Assembly (NCBI GenBank): GCA_026129545.1
Contig: JAHCHX010000001.1
Span: 1,921,501-1,985,500 of the forward strand
Reading direction: 5' to 3'
DNA: 64,000 nucleotides
Origin: Saprospiraceae bacterium
Lineage (GTDB): Bacteria > Bacteroidota > Bacteroidia > Chitinophagales > Saprospiraceae
This document shows, piece by piece, positions 29,401 to 39,300 of the stretch; the stretch's first letter is position 1; the number at the start of each line of letters is the position of its first letter. The notes below the pieces were generated by a model. The model ran no database searches and had not been told where the DNA came from. It worked only from the letters and a program-made list of their open reading frames with translations. Position numbers and translations under genes: made by a program.

Positions 29401-29403
29401 CAT
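20434..29403 (-). CDS. Giant T9SS-exported cohesin/HYR/dockerin protein A
   Basis: A 2,989-residue protein. In order: long signal region (about 1-48); a cohesin-like domain (about 55-200, DLVDVTIAVVGGFADIGALQ); a long run of HYR-type repeats (about 230-2350, roughly 20 units, with CP...ATDNC and TVT-TATDxxGNxxTC cores and IVxDxxxP linkers); one SprB-type repeat (about 2357-2422); a second cohesin-like domain (about 2431-2570); a CnaB-like segment leading to a dockerin-like pair of loops (ITGADILLIKRHVLG about 2631-2650, VSSDGNLSILDYARIQQ about 2661-2682); a third cohesin-like domain (about 2756-2894); a type A T9SS sorting domain (about 2901-2989, NQPNPFNSLTTIAFRLPE to KKMVLLE). It is probably a surface or matrix protein. 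Dockerin and cohesin in one chain would allow self-assembly; that is inference. Confidence 0.88.
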   Translation of the reverse strand: MKGKLHTPALWLDASPRYSSWKFLNHIAHSLALIGLIWAALAQTAWSNGVPLISLTAPPDLTLETSGPANATCGDLVDVTIAVVGGFADIGALQYSVNWNETQLKYISHSALEIGGVGGDPIVGGDTDNGELVYVWLDPDGVVGEDLADGTVLLTITFQVVGGGAAAVEITDTPLLMEVSNSMFETNTITPQNNASITLDAPVVTLALGTNFACPNDTMVELTGGLPPGGTYLGLGVTGNNFNATVAGVGIHTITYLYDFGGCSGSATDDMTVDDIEVPMIACPVLLVTENADANCEYTVSGTGLDATATDNCIVASIVNDYNGTATLDGAAFTAGTTVVLWTATDGVGLTATCAVEITVNDVTPPTAECQDITVNLDAEGKALVMGMDLDNGSSDNCDNPVGLFVSGFAYYYAFNHWTFSSTGDGSADDSGLPTSVALTSNDDGNGGDTKICIDIPQTTTVAFTWDYFTSDDAEFDPFGFEVNGAFTQLSDNAGGFFQSGSVVVALNEGDNFCLVANSFDGLFGAATTTISPFHVSKTQFSCDDIGDNGVTLTALDSAGNTSTCSATVTVVDVTPPVLSYTFPDTYNVNVTSGDCSTVVTIERPSVTDCVVPVFDNFELSVCGAIMLQPTEGPAIINGVPDPDFLNVIPALDVCDPSTKFVAIQFPVGVTEIPYIWCDGFGNCDTVTITVTVIETGVPVANCIGTVIPLSLNANGFVVVNPDLVNATSGDNCGLDSIWVTPDTLTCANLGDNIVTLTVSDGDGNTSTCTATVNVVDELAPIVNCPTDFVASTDTTTCDALSENIPGLLLTELPADGIINAPGQYKDNCGVVSIGYTLTGVTSGSGTYPIPDGTVFNIGATAVTYIFEDADGNTTSCSFNVTVEDLVPPQTLDCPTPAPVTANLAGCLAAVTWTPPTFTDNCPGVLLLTNSHNPGQFFNLGATLITYTATDVAGNIGICTFEVVVLDDQPPVAICKDIEVFLDANGTVTVVPSQLNNNSTDNCFLALVSDTVTYNCLNVGPNDYLFIVEDFSNARDSALCVVTVSDTLAPVITDCDLFVAPDIDLDADCQFVLNAADYALNFNIEDNTLNDAPPCPLTFEVDVDGSGFAAEYQFTCQDKGANIVTFRATDVFGNTAVCTKTVTANDVTPPVIIDADVVAPPDVTVECSDYDANDFATLGQITLADVTDACDDACGATLDIAFSDSEVPGSCANSFFVFRTWTVSDQSGNFTTHLQTITVLDTQAPVISDVDTLISLEANNYDDVPQCVATHTVEILDANVTDNCTTDFADYTLTYVIDLAPLGVGPNINGTGAAATADFPIGTSEVTFTVTDPCGNSSEVTVTVEVADVNGPVINEPFGAYLGNTNLVCDSTFVILNATGNCGNIFSWYRPFANANEESFFDCSNYTVTETISDASVQSAINASSPFTYVNPPMFGIFPTTFFPVGNTVITYTATDEVGNTTVCAFTVRVIDNEAPTILCPSDQNLSITAGCTDETLVPSYINGLQVTDNCPSNVFITQTPAAGTTLSDVVADVQAGETFIVTMMAQDGQADSLSAVPCTFTVTLFDGTSPVPVLPFLPDILTSCGLDTVEAPMALDCNGIDFDTIYGTPSAPVVEILPPLVPGGPPRYVLNAGNYAITWSYTDPQNNTTTQLQSVQIQPDNNPPLAFCQQPFTVELTPAGDYALSVAEIDDGSTDPDDCGPVDLDISPAVLTCANLNDPVTVVLTVTDVSGNTAQCSTSVLALDVTAPELSPIPADLALEACDPIPNPASVTAADACDNNVEIAFQQDTVLFLNDYSYVLQRLWTATDDAGNVSTGTQLIVILDTQAPQIIGAPDTLVVFTDLNNLDCKDTVSFDIFPFISDCDTTSLTITNNLSDQGTEFFDVLAVGTYTLIYTVRDGNDNITTHEIFIEVKDGTDPIAACINGVSVSLQASGTVTVTAANINASSSDNCTAQNDLALSIQRLNPLGPITSAIVFTCPDADGVTQHPVRLYVEDEAGNQAICETFIVVQDNVVPTITACPPDRTVICNVDLSPDTQGFALASDNCPTTTVSFTDAIVAGTGNACYDIQRTWTAIDQANNSATCVQILSVLDTVKPTLSLLPADITIGCTDTLTVPPVVTAFDNCTNNVSVVLELDTVNVGQGSCGQFSYTIQRTWIATDDCGNTAVHTQNVVVTDDEAPVFTGMPDTVTLFTASFPINLTCSVNWSFDVAQFVSDCQPDSLLAITNNGPQGDGDSDLSGEYVVGLYNIQITAKDACDNTAVDSIILVVIDNSIPTLICNNDIVIALGTNGQALLSPNDVDLGSTDNCGIDTMFLSKNLFDCGDLGFNPVTLTAVDEAGNLNACTVNVNVTPGLNQVFTLVTTSTPESVSGANDGTATATPSGGSGQYTYEWSTTATTPTITGLAAGTYTVTVIDQSNGCRQVDTIVVDEGLRITLSVGNAEGCIGQTLSVPVTVENFSDVVGFNFELSVTDNNVGTLFGITTNSVHPSLAAAFTPTLNAGLLEVEWADTALTLPSGTVLFSVDIQLGAAAIGSSSPVVVTNEIFEILVNGDTATANVTVVNGSVEITCDEPELEIGGDIQTWNNPQPVPGVLVSLTGDVVADQTTGPGGTYLFLVPNNTNTTVKCFKSTPGNDAITGADILLIKRHVLGVQLLTSPYQFVAADVSSDGNLSILDYARIQQVALGLQDHITGSLDWKFIPKSYVFPSPNPISVEPDSTISHLPATMSFLDDDFVAVRMGDVNGNIVPSFTDDDADDRSGGTFLFRLDERSFQQGETFEVAFKANDFNERSGWQMTLQFDPKVLELVDIVPGALPDMNDANFGAMRAKEGLLTSLWVNAVPMTLPDGTVLFTLRFKALRNGASLEEMLHPSSQITRAEGYDRDGQPLYLDFAFTQGQNGADAATFALYQNQPNPFNSLTTIAFRLPESGPATLRVFNTAGQLLKQISADFDKGYHELRFRRDELGAPGVYYYELEAAQHSARKKMVLLE

Positions 29404-29488
29404 GTCGTAGAGTGGTAAGAATTAAAAAAAATAATCGGTTTGACGCCTTTTACCAGAAAATCGGAATTTGGCAAAGTCGTGTGTATAG

Positions 29489-29552
29489 TGGGGGGCATTA
29501 AGGGGTTATTGGGGGTCATTAGGGGTCATTGAGGTCATTAAGTTGAAGGGGG
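29489..29552 (+). repeat. Decamer array, G-rich on plus strand
   Basis: About six degenerate 10-bp units of the type GGGGTTATTA / GGGGTCATTA, upstream of giant gene A. Relative to that minus-strand gene the array is C-rich. It forms one end of the repeat unit whose middle is 29553-29804. Confidence 0.8.
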
Positions 29553-29804
29553 GCGGCCAAGTAAAGCGGGCAAAGATGAAGACCATTCAAAAACATTGGG
29601 AGTGATAAAAAAAACACGGAGGCGCAGAGGACACAGAGGCTTGATTAAGGAAGCCCGTCAAGTATGTGTTGGCACGTTACCAGTTCATTTTGCGGCGATT
29701 GTTCCATAAACCATTGGGTTTAGGTTCCTCGAAATGGGTTGCGACTCCACAAAACGGGTTTTGAAAACCCAAAAGGTTTTAGGACGCACACTTTCGCCCC
29801 TTTG
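29553..29804. repeat. Spacer repeat, inverted relative of 44062-44524
   Basis: Read on the minus strand, 29553-29694 matches 44384-44520 almost base for base (for example AACTGGTAACGTGCCAACAC and CCCAATGTTTTTGAATGG). The remainder matches 44080-44207 more loosely (TTTATGGAACAATCGCCGC is shared). It lacks the 168-bp MITE found in the other copy and so is the empty-site version. No gene is seen. Confidence 0.8.
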
Positions 29805-29962
29805 AACCCCTAATGACCCCTAATGACCCCTAATGACCCCTAATGACCTCAATAACCCCAAATAACCCCTAATGACCTCAATAACCCCTAATAACGCCTA
29901 ATGACCCCAAATAACCCCAAATAACCTCAATAACCCCTAATGACCTCAATAACCTTCAACCC
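29805..29962 (-). repeat. Decamer array, C-rich on plus strand
   Basis: About 15 units of TAATGACCCC / TAATAACCCC with some CCTC and CCAA variants. It closes the repeat unit that starts with the G-rich array at 29489. Confidence 0.8.
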
Positions 29963-30203
29963 TCGTTTGGGTAATTCCTATACAATGTCAAACATATTGC
30001 CAAACTTTTTTTGGGAATGGGCGAACAAACACCAAGTCGTTGACACAGGGGGGTAAAAAACGCATTGAGGCCATTGAAAGCAATGTTTGTTGACTTTCAA
30101 TGACCCCAATTTTGCGAATCAGTCATCTGGGATTATCAGGGATTATCAAGGAGCAAGCAGCGCAAAGTCGGAAACAACCGCCTCATCGCCTGCCTACCCC
30201 TTC
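29963..30203. other. Intergenic stretch without a recognisable gene
   Basis: About 240 AT-rich bases between two decamer arrays. GGGATTATCAGGGATTATCA is a short direct repeat near 30130; GCAATGTTTGTTGACTTTCAATG and its surroundings hold short repeats of the CATTGAAAG type. Nothing else is seen. Confidence 0.5.
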
Positions 30204-30331
30204 ATAACCCCCAATAACCCCTAATTACTCTCAATGACTTTAATGACCCTTAATGACCATTAATGAATGACCCTTAATGACCCTTAATGACCCTTAATGA
30301 CTCTTAATGACTCTTAATGACCCTCAATTCC
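30204..30331 (-). repeat. Decamer array touching the stop codon of giant gene B
   Basis: Units of TAATGACCCT / TAATGACTCT run directly into the end of giant gene B. Read in the direction of the gene, the stop codon TGA is part of the first unit (AATTGAGGGTCATTA). The strand is G-rich relative to the gene. Confidence 0.8.
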
Positions 30332-33300
30332 CCGTAGCAACCATCTTCTTCGACAGTTTGCCGTAAGGGGTGATGAGTTCATAGTAGAGCAAACCAGTGG
30401 CGCTCGCATCGTTCAGCTCGAACGTGATTTGATGGGTGCCAGCCGAGTAGTACGCATTGTACGCTCGCAGCAAGCGACCCGTCACATCGAGCACACGCAA
30501 CTCAGCCTCGCACGCTTCCGGCAACACGAAGATGATATTCGTGCGGTCGGTGAATGGGTTCGGCTGGTTTTGCAGCAATTGCATCCGTGCCTGCAGCGGG
30601 TTGTTCGTGTTCGTCGTTTCGCTTTCCGTGAACACCAGATTGACCTCACGCATTTGCAGCGCGGTATTGTAGGCCACTTCTGGGAGCACTTTTGGCGCGA
30701 GACCCAGCAGGTCGCTGAGTTTCTGACCGCTTTCCAATGCGGTGAAGTGTACGCGGAACACTGCCGTGCCGTTGCTCAAATCTTTGCCTTGTACCACTGC
30801 GTAGAGTGCGCGAATCTCACCTTCCTCGACTTTGAAGAGGCCGAAGTTGGTATTCATGCTCAGCGGGAGGTTGCCTGTTGTTTCGATGCGCTCGAACTTC
30901 AAGCGCGATGGGTCGAAATGCAGCGCGAACTGGTAAGCCGCAATGTCGTTGAAGTTCGACACCGCAAACTCTGCCACCACTTCCTCTCCTGCTTGCAACA
31001 CGCGGTCTTGCACCGTCCAGAGTACTGGCTCAACTCCTTCGCTCGGCTTGTTGGCCGGGTCGGCGATGCCGGGGCCTGGGCCGGGGAAGCCTTGCTCGTT
31101 CACATCAGCCATTTTCACCCCGAAGAAGTCTTGGTCTATGGCATCGCCCAAGAGACCCGTCAGCACGATGGTCTGTGGATAGGCCGGAATAGCATTGTGC
31201 AGCGGGGGCAGCGCAGGTGCTGGGAAGACAAAGTCTTCCGGGATAAATGTCCAAGAGTTCTTGGTCAGCGTATCCAGCGCCGTTTCGTTGCCGCGCAGTG
31301 CTTGGTTCACGAAGTTTGCGTCCACCACCGAGATGAGCAAGTCCTTGTTGATGTCGGCAGCCACGCGGCGATACTGGTCGAGTATCACGTTGGAACCCAC
31401 GATGTGCTGCAAGATAGCTGTCACGTCAGCGGCAGTGACCCCGTTGAGCGGGTTGATTTTCTTCTCAGGCTTGATGACAAAATTGCTGCCACTGCCAATT
31501 GAGAAGGAGTACAAGCCGTCAGCAGCCGTCGGGCCGAAGGTCGCATTTTGGTCGCCTGTCAGGAACACCGTGCCTTGGCCCACGCCTTTGATGGCATCCC
31601 CTTTCCAAATCAGTTTGCCTGAGATTTCGCGGCATGGCTCCACCGTGATGGTGAAGGCGCAAGTAGCGGTGTTGCCCGATTCGTCTGTTACGACCCAAGA
31701 GACGGTCGTCACGCCGGGGAAGAAGACACTGCCGTTGAGCGTGCTGCCAGAAGCTGGGTCGGCACCGTTGTCGGCGGTGAATTCCAAAGTTTCCACGCCG
31801 CAGTTGTCGCCTACTGCCGGGTTGTAGTCATCGTTGTCCACTTTGAACACACAGTTCACCGGGTCGGCAGGAACGATTGGCCCCACATTCGCCGGGCAGT
31901 CAATCGTCGGCTTCTCGTCGTCTGTGATGGTCACGGTGAAGGTGCAAGTGCTCGTGCCACCGTTCTCGTCGGTCGCCGTGGCGGTCACGATGGTCGTCCC
32001 GACTGGGAACTGCGTGCCATCCACCAGACCGGGGAAGACCTCGACATTATCTTGGTTCGTGTACACAATGGTCGGAGCGTCATCGCCGCAGTTGTCCGTA
32101 GCGGTCGCAGCGAAGTTCACACGGGTGGAGCACTCGCCGGCATCAGCCGTCTTGGTGATGTTGCCCGGGCAAGTCAGCGTCGGCTCTTCGTTGTCCTCAA
32201 CGGTCACTTCCAAAATACAGGTGGCCGTGTTGCCAGAAGCATCCGTGGCGGTCACGGTAACTTGTGTGGTGCCGACGGGGAATTCCGAGCCGCTTGGCGG
32301 AGCGTAAGTAATTGTCGGCGTGCCGCAGTTGTCGAAGGCTGTCACCGCGTCGTCCGCAAATTCCACGATGGCCGAGCACTCGCCCGGGTCGTTGTCGAAA
32401 ACAAGCGGTGCGGATGGGCAGATGAGTTCTGGGTCTTCGTCGTCAATGACGGTGACAACTTGTGTGCAAGTGGCAGTGTTGCCATTCACGTCAGTCACGG
32501 TGTAAGTGACGGTGGTTTCGCCCACAGGGAATTCGGTGGGCGCATCGTTGGTCACTTCATCCACGCCGCAGTTGTCCGACGCGGTTGGTTCGCCCAGAAG
32601 CACACCCGTTGCCACGCAGGCTCCCGCATCTGCCAATACCTCAACCGGGTCTGGGCACTCGATGGTTGGCAATTCGTCGTCTATGACTGTCACGGTGACT
32701 GTACATTCGGCAGTATTGCCCGCTTCATCGGTAGCGGTGACAGTAACGATGTTCGCGCCAAGCGAATAGGGACCTGCGGGCGAGAACGTCAGTTGAACGT
32801 CGTCGTCGCAGTTGTCAGTTGCCGAAGCGCCGATGGCTGCGGTGGAAGCCGTGCATATACCCGGGTCGGTCGAAACTTCAATCGGGTCGAGCGGGCAATC
32901 CAACACAGGGTCTTCATCGTCGTTCACCACGATGGTGATGGTACATTCAGCGGTGTTGCCCGAAATATCGGAAGCAATCGCTGTCACGATGGTGGTTCCC
33001 ACCGGGAACACCGTGGTACCCGGCGTAACCGGGTCTTCATTTTCGTCTTGATAAACGATTGTCACTGCTTCGTCGCAGTTGTCTGTGGCGGTAGCCTCAA
33101 AGTTCACCACTGCCGAGCATTCGCCCGGGTCGTTCGACACCGTGATGGTAGCCGGGTCTGGGCAAGTGATTTCGGGTGCGGTTTCGTCCACTACTGTCAC
33201 GACTTGTTCGCAGACGGTGGCATTGCCAAACTGGTCCTCGAATGTCCAAGTGATGGTGGTGGCACCAAGTGGCCACGGAGCATCCAAAGGCTCACCGTCG

Positions 33301-36300
33301 CTGCGGACACCTGTGGCGGTGATTTCACCATCGCAGTCATCTTCCGCAACCGGAACCGCCACGTTTTCATCGCTGGTGCAGTCCGGGCCTGCCACGAACT
33401 CAAGGTCTAAAATCAAATCGCAGTCAATCACCGGAGCATCTTCGTCCACCACTTTGATAAGGATTTCGCAAGTGGCGGTGTTGCCGCAGTCGTCCGTAGC
33501 CGTCACGGTCACGATGTGCTGACCCACCGGGAAAGTAGTGCCAGCCGGGTCAACCGGGTTGTCGTCTTCGTCCACGTAAGTGACTTCCACATCCGTGTCG
33601 CAATTGTCGGTCGCGACGGCGGGGTCGAAAGTGACCAGCGCCTCGCAGTTGACTGCCGGGAACGCATCCGGTGTCGGGCAAGTCACCTCTGGGTCAATCT
33701 CGTCTTGAATGTCAATTTCAGCGCCAGCGGCATCTACCTCAAGCGGCAGGCACAAGGACGCATTTTCGTTGGTCGCCTCTATCGGGTAAATATCTTCGCT
33801 GAAGACGATGGAAGCAGCGCCGTTGCATGCCTTGGCGATGAACTCAATGGACAACAATTCAACGCTCGGAGGGGTCGGTATGGTGACACCATCAAGGAGC
33901 GTGAAGAAGAAGTAACCCAACTGCCCATTCTCTGCATTCAAGTCGTCAACAAACAAGAACCCATCGAAGTCCTCGGCTGCGCTTGACACATACTCCAACT
34001 CATCAGGATTCCAAGAAAGGGTGTAGCTGATACCCGTGATGCCATCAACACCACTTTGCGCCACCACACTCACCGTCACGGTTTCGTTGCACTGTGCGGT
34101 TGCGGGCGCTTCGATGGCCAGTACCAACGGCTGTTGGTCCACCACCTCGAAGGCGGCGGTAGCCGTGTTCGAGCAAGTGCCGTCGGTCACTGTGTAGCTC
34201 AAGATGTGAATGCCGACCCCTGCCTCGGAGGGAACAAATTCGTTGCCGACCACACCCGGGCCGCTGAACGTGCCACCTGCGGGAGAAGCCAAAGCGGTCA
34301 GGTCAACCGAAGCACCGTCCAAGCTCAGGCAAGTGCCGGGGCCTGTGAAGGTGACAGCCGGGATGCCATTTACCTGAATGTCGAATGTGCAGTCGTCCGT
34401 GCAGCCAGCCACCGTCACCGTATAAGTAATGGTGTGGAGGCCAACGCCTGCCGTGGATGCCGTGAAAATGCCACCCGATACACCCGGGCCGCTGTAGGTG
34501 CCGCCTGTGGGCAGACCACCTGCAAGCAAGAAGGGGGCTTCGTTCAGGCAAACAGGGCCTACCGTCGGGCAAGTGGCCACGGGTGCTTCTATCACCGTGA
34601 TGTCGAACGTACAGCTGTTCTCACAGCCATTGTCGTCTTGGTAAGTGTAAGTGAGTGTGTGAGTACCCAAACCTGCCTCCTCCGGGTCAAACTCACCCGT
34701 ATCGCTGTCCACGCCATCGCCGCTATATGTGCCACCTGCGGGCGTGCCGCCTGTCAGCAAGAATGCCGGGACATCAATGCACACATCTTGAGCAGCAGGG
34801 CAAGTCACCACTGGCAGCGCATTCACGTCAATCGTGAACGAGCAAGAATTGGTGCAATCCGTGTCGTCGTCCGTGTAGGTGTAGGTGATGATGTGGCTAC
34901 CAACTCCTGCATCAGCAGGGTTGAAGTTGGTGCCCGTCACTCCTGGGCCTTCGAAGGTGCCGCCATCGGGCGATACCAACGAGGGCAGGCCAATCGCTTC
35001 GTCATCCACGCATATATCAATCGCTTCATTCGGGCAAGTCACCACCGGAAGCGGTTTCACCGTGATGGTGAAGTCGCAGAAATTGGTGCAGCCATTGCCG
35101 TCTGTGTAGGAGTAGGTGATGGTTTTGGCGCCCGCGCCTGCCAGCGCAGCATTGAAGTTGCCAGCAACCACCCCGTCGCCGCTGTAAGTGCCACCGTCTG
35201 GGGTAGCGCCCGTCAGCGGGAAGGTTGGCTCATCAATACACACCTCCGAAGCAGGAGGGCATGTAACGACAGGCAGCGGGTTCACCGTGATGGTGAAGGC
35301 GCAAGAACCTTCGCAGCCATCCCCATCGGTGTAGGTGTAGGTGATGAGATGCGGGCCAACGCCTGCCAGAGCAGGGTTGAAATTGCCCCCGCTCACACCT
35401 GTGCCGCTATAAGTGCCGCCTGCGGGTGTACCGCCCGCCAAAGCAAACGGCGATGCGTTGATACACACCGAGAAACTTTCAGGACATTCCACGACGGGCA
35501 ATTCCTTCACCGTGATGGTGTATGTGCAAGTTGCGGTGCAACCAAAGCTGCCCGTCACCGTGAACGTGATGATGTTCTCGCCGAGGTTAGCGGCTGCTGG
35601 GTCGAATGTGTTATTGTCCACACCGTCGCCCGTGTGTTCGCCACCCGGAGCCAAAGCAAATGGTTCATCGTCAATGCACACCGTGATGTCGTCCGGGCAG
35701 TCCACAACAGGCAACCCAACGACCGTAATCACAAACGTGCAAGTATTGGTACACTCCGTGACCGGGTCGGTGTAGGTGTAAGTGATGTCATGGTCGCCAA
35801 CACCCGCCACTGCTGGGTCGAATGTGTTGTTGTCCACACCGTCGCCGCTGTAAGTGCCACCTGCTGGGGTGACGTACGTCAGTTCAAACGGCTCTTCATC
35901 CACGCAAACGGTGATAGGCTCGACTGGGCAATCCAGTTCGGGCAACTCATTCACCGTCACGGTAAATTCGCAAGTATTGATGCAACCGTTGGCATCCTCT
36001 ATGGTGTAAGTGATAGTGTATTCGCCACCTTCTGTTGCAGTAAACTCGCCGTTATCCACGCCGTCGCCACTGAAGGTGCCTTCCGGTTCGCCTTGCGTCA
36101 GCGTCAGCGGCAGCTCGTCAATGCAAACGGTCACATCAGCCGGGCAGACATCAATGGATGGCAGCGGAAGCACCTCGATTTCAAACGTGCAAGAAGATTC
36201 GCAGTCGTCCACACTGATGGTGTAGGTGACTTCGTAAGTGCCGGGGGCGGGAGGATTGAATTCCCCATTATCCACATGAGCGCCGCTGAACGTGCCACCC

Positions 36301-39300
36301 GATGGGTCGCCGCCGCTCAATGTGTATGGCAATTCGTCAGAACAAATCGTCACATCTTCCGGGCAAACGTCAATGACTGGCCCATCCACTACCGTGACCG
36401 TAAAATCACAAGAGCCTTCGCAGCCGTTGGCATCCGTCACGGTATAGGTCACCGTATAGTCGCCCGCACCAGCAACTGCGTCGGGGTCAAATTGATTGCC
36501 TGTCACACCATCGCCGCTGAACGTGCCGCCAGCCGGGTCGCCCTCTTCCAAATCAACCGGGTTGCTACTCACGCAAACCGTAATCGGCTCGGGGCAGGTT
36601 ACTACGGGCGCCGCATTCACCGTGATGGTGAACGTGCAAGAAACCGAGCAGCCATTGGCATCCGTTGCGGTATAGGTAATAACGTTGGCGCCGAGGCTGG
36701 CAGCCGCGGGATTGAATTGATTGCCCGTCACGCCGGGGCCGCTGAATGAACCGCCGCCCGGTGTGCCGTCGGTCAACGTGAATGGAGCATCGTTTTCGCA
36801 GACCTCTTCGTCATCTGGGCAAGTCGGAGGAATCGGCGCCACCACCGTGATGACAAACGTGCAAGTGTTCGAGCAGCCATTGGCATCCGATGCCGTATAA
36901 GTAATGGTGTAATCACCCGCACCCACCGATGGGTCGAACTGATTGCCTGTCACGCCAGTGCCTGTAAAGACACCGCCGCCGGGAGTGCCTCCCGTCAAAT
37001 TGAGCGGAGAAGCATTCGAGCAAACAGTGACATCATCCGGGCAGGTCACTACAGGTAGTTCATTCACTGTAATATCAAAATCGCAAGAGTTGGTGCAGCC
37101 ATTGCCATCCGTAAAGGTATAAGTCACGGTGTTGGTCGTGCCTGCCCCAGCAGAGTAGCTATTGCCCGTCACGCCCGTGCCGGAGAACGTGCCGCCTGCC
37201 GGCAAGGCACCCAAAGTAGTCAGGTCGAGCGGCAACTCCTCCACGCACACCTCCTGAGGATCAGGACAATCCATCACTGGCAACGCATTCACCGTGATGT
37301 TGAAATTACAAGAATTGGTGCAGCCGTTGCCATCCGTAAAGGTATAAGTCACGGTGTTGGTCGTGCCTGCACCAGCGGAGTACTCATCGCCCGACACGCC
37401 AGTGCCGGAGAAAGTGCCGCCTGCCGGCAAGGCGCCCAAAGTAGTCAGGTCGAGCGGCAACTCATCCACGCACACCGATTGGTTCGCAGGACACGTCACT
37501 GTTGGCAGCGCCGCCACCGTGATGGTGAAAGTGCAAGCATTCGTGCAGCCATTGCCGTCCGTCACGACGTAGGTGATGATTTTGTTGCCCACGCCGCCCG
37601 CAGCAGCTGGGTTGAATGTATTGGCCGTCACGCCAGCACCGCTGAATGTGCCGCCCGCAGGGCTTACGCCCGCCAATGCGGTCAAATCAATGGGCGTGCC
37701 GTTGATGCACACCGTGAGGTCAGCCGGGCAGGTAATCGCAGGCTGGGGGTTCACGGTGATGTCGAACTGGCAGACATCCACACAGCCATTGCCGTCTGTG
37801 TAAGTATAAGTAATGGTGTGTGTGCCAACACCCGCTGTGGATGGGCTGAATTGATTGCCCGAAGTACCCGCACCGCTATACAACCCACCCGCCGGTGTGG
37901 CTGTCAGCGTCTGCGTGCCAGCATTGATACACACCTCAAAATCATCGGGACATGTTGCCTCGGGCAACGGATGGACGGTGATGGTGATGGGATATTCTGG
38001 GCTGACGCAGACGGTGGTGCTATTGCGCACCGTCAGGATGGCATTGTAGGTGCCGGGGGCCGCGCCAGCGGGTACCGTCACCGAGATGGGGCTGGCTGGC
38101 AAGAGCTCATTGGTCACATCCACAAAGCCCTCTGCTTCCGCCGCCGCATCAAAGTTGAGGCTGTATTGGTTGGGGCTTTCGGAAGTGCCAGAATATGGAA
38201 GTTCCGCATCCGTATCACCGGCACACACCTCAAGGTCTGAGTTGGTGAGCGTGATATCGGGGTGTGGGTTCACGGTAAACGACTCCTCACACGTCGAGGT
38301 ACAGCCATTGGCATCCGTCACGGTCAGGAAGACCGTCATGGTGCCGACATCGCCCGCATCCACCACAACCGATTGGTTGGTATTGGAGCCGCTGATGGTG
38401 CCACCCGTCACCGACCATTCGTAACTGCTGGAGAGAGGTGCGGTGTAAACATACCCCTCGTCGAAAGCGCATATCAGGTTGAAGCCCGAAATGCTGCACG
38501 TCGGCGCCGTGTTCACCGTCACCGACACACTGCTCGTGCCCGTACAGCCGTCGGCATCCGTCACCGTCACGGTGTAGGTGCCGCTCATGGCCGGGGTCGC
38601 GCTGGCGCGGGTGGGGTTTTGCTCATCGGAGGTGTAGCCGCCGGGGCCTTCCCAGTTGTATTCGTAGGGCGGCGTGCCACCCGTGCCATCAGCTGCCGTG
38701 AGCAGCAGGTCTTCTCCCTCACAGACAGGGCTGTTGGAGCCTGCTGTGGTGGAGATGGAAGCACAAGGTGAAGAGTTGGTCGCCACATTCACGATGCCCG
38801 TTGCGTTGGCAAAGAACACGTTGTTGGTGTTTGTGGCAGGAGAGGATGGGTGCCCCCAAGAGCCGTTCACGGTACCCGCGCCACCCAACGTCAGGGTGTT
38901 GGCGGTATGGGTCAGCGCCGCTCCAAGATTGGCGATTGACCCCGTTGTGATGGAAAAGTCGTTCGTGATATTTCGCGCCGAGTTGAGGGTGACTGCCCCG
39001 CCAGTGTTATCGAAGGTGAGGTTGTTCACCGTGGCGGGCAGACCGTTGCCCGTGTTCTGAGCGGCGGTGCCGTTATAGACGTAGTTGGCGCCGGTGTTGA
39101 AGGTGCGGGTACCTGTCACTTGAACGTTGCCCGTAGCGCCGGAAGAAGTAATACCCGCCGTGGAGCGAATACCGAGCGTGGCGCCGTTGGACAGCGTGAA
39201 AGAGCCTCCACCTGTTACCGTAGTACCCGCCGCAGCCATTTGCAGGAAAGCGCCGCTGTTCACGGTGAAGTTGATGGTGTTGGACACCGTGCCGCCGGAG

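Noticed and set aside
34056..36749. An 897-codon open frame on the plus strand opposite giant gene B
   Set aside because: It is antisense to 17 protein repeats with constant codon bias; the translation is rich in Arg, His and Ala with no domain, and similar long antisense frames occur all along giant genes A and B. A by-product of repeated codons.
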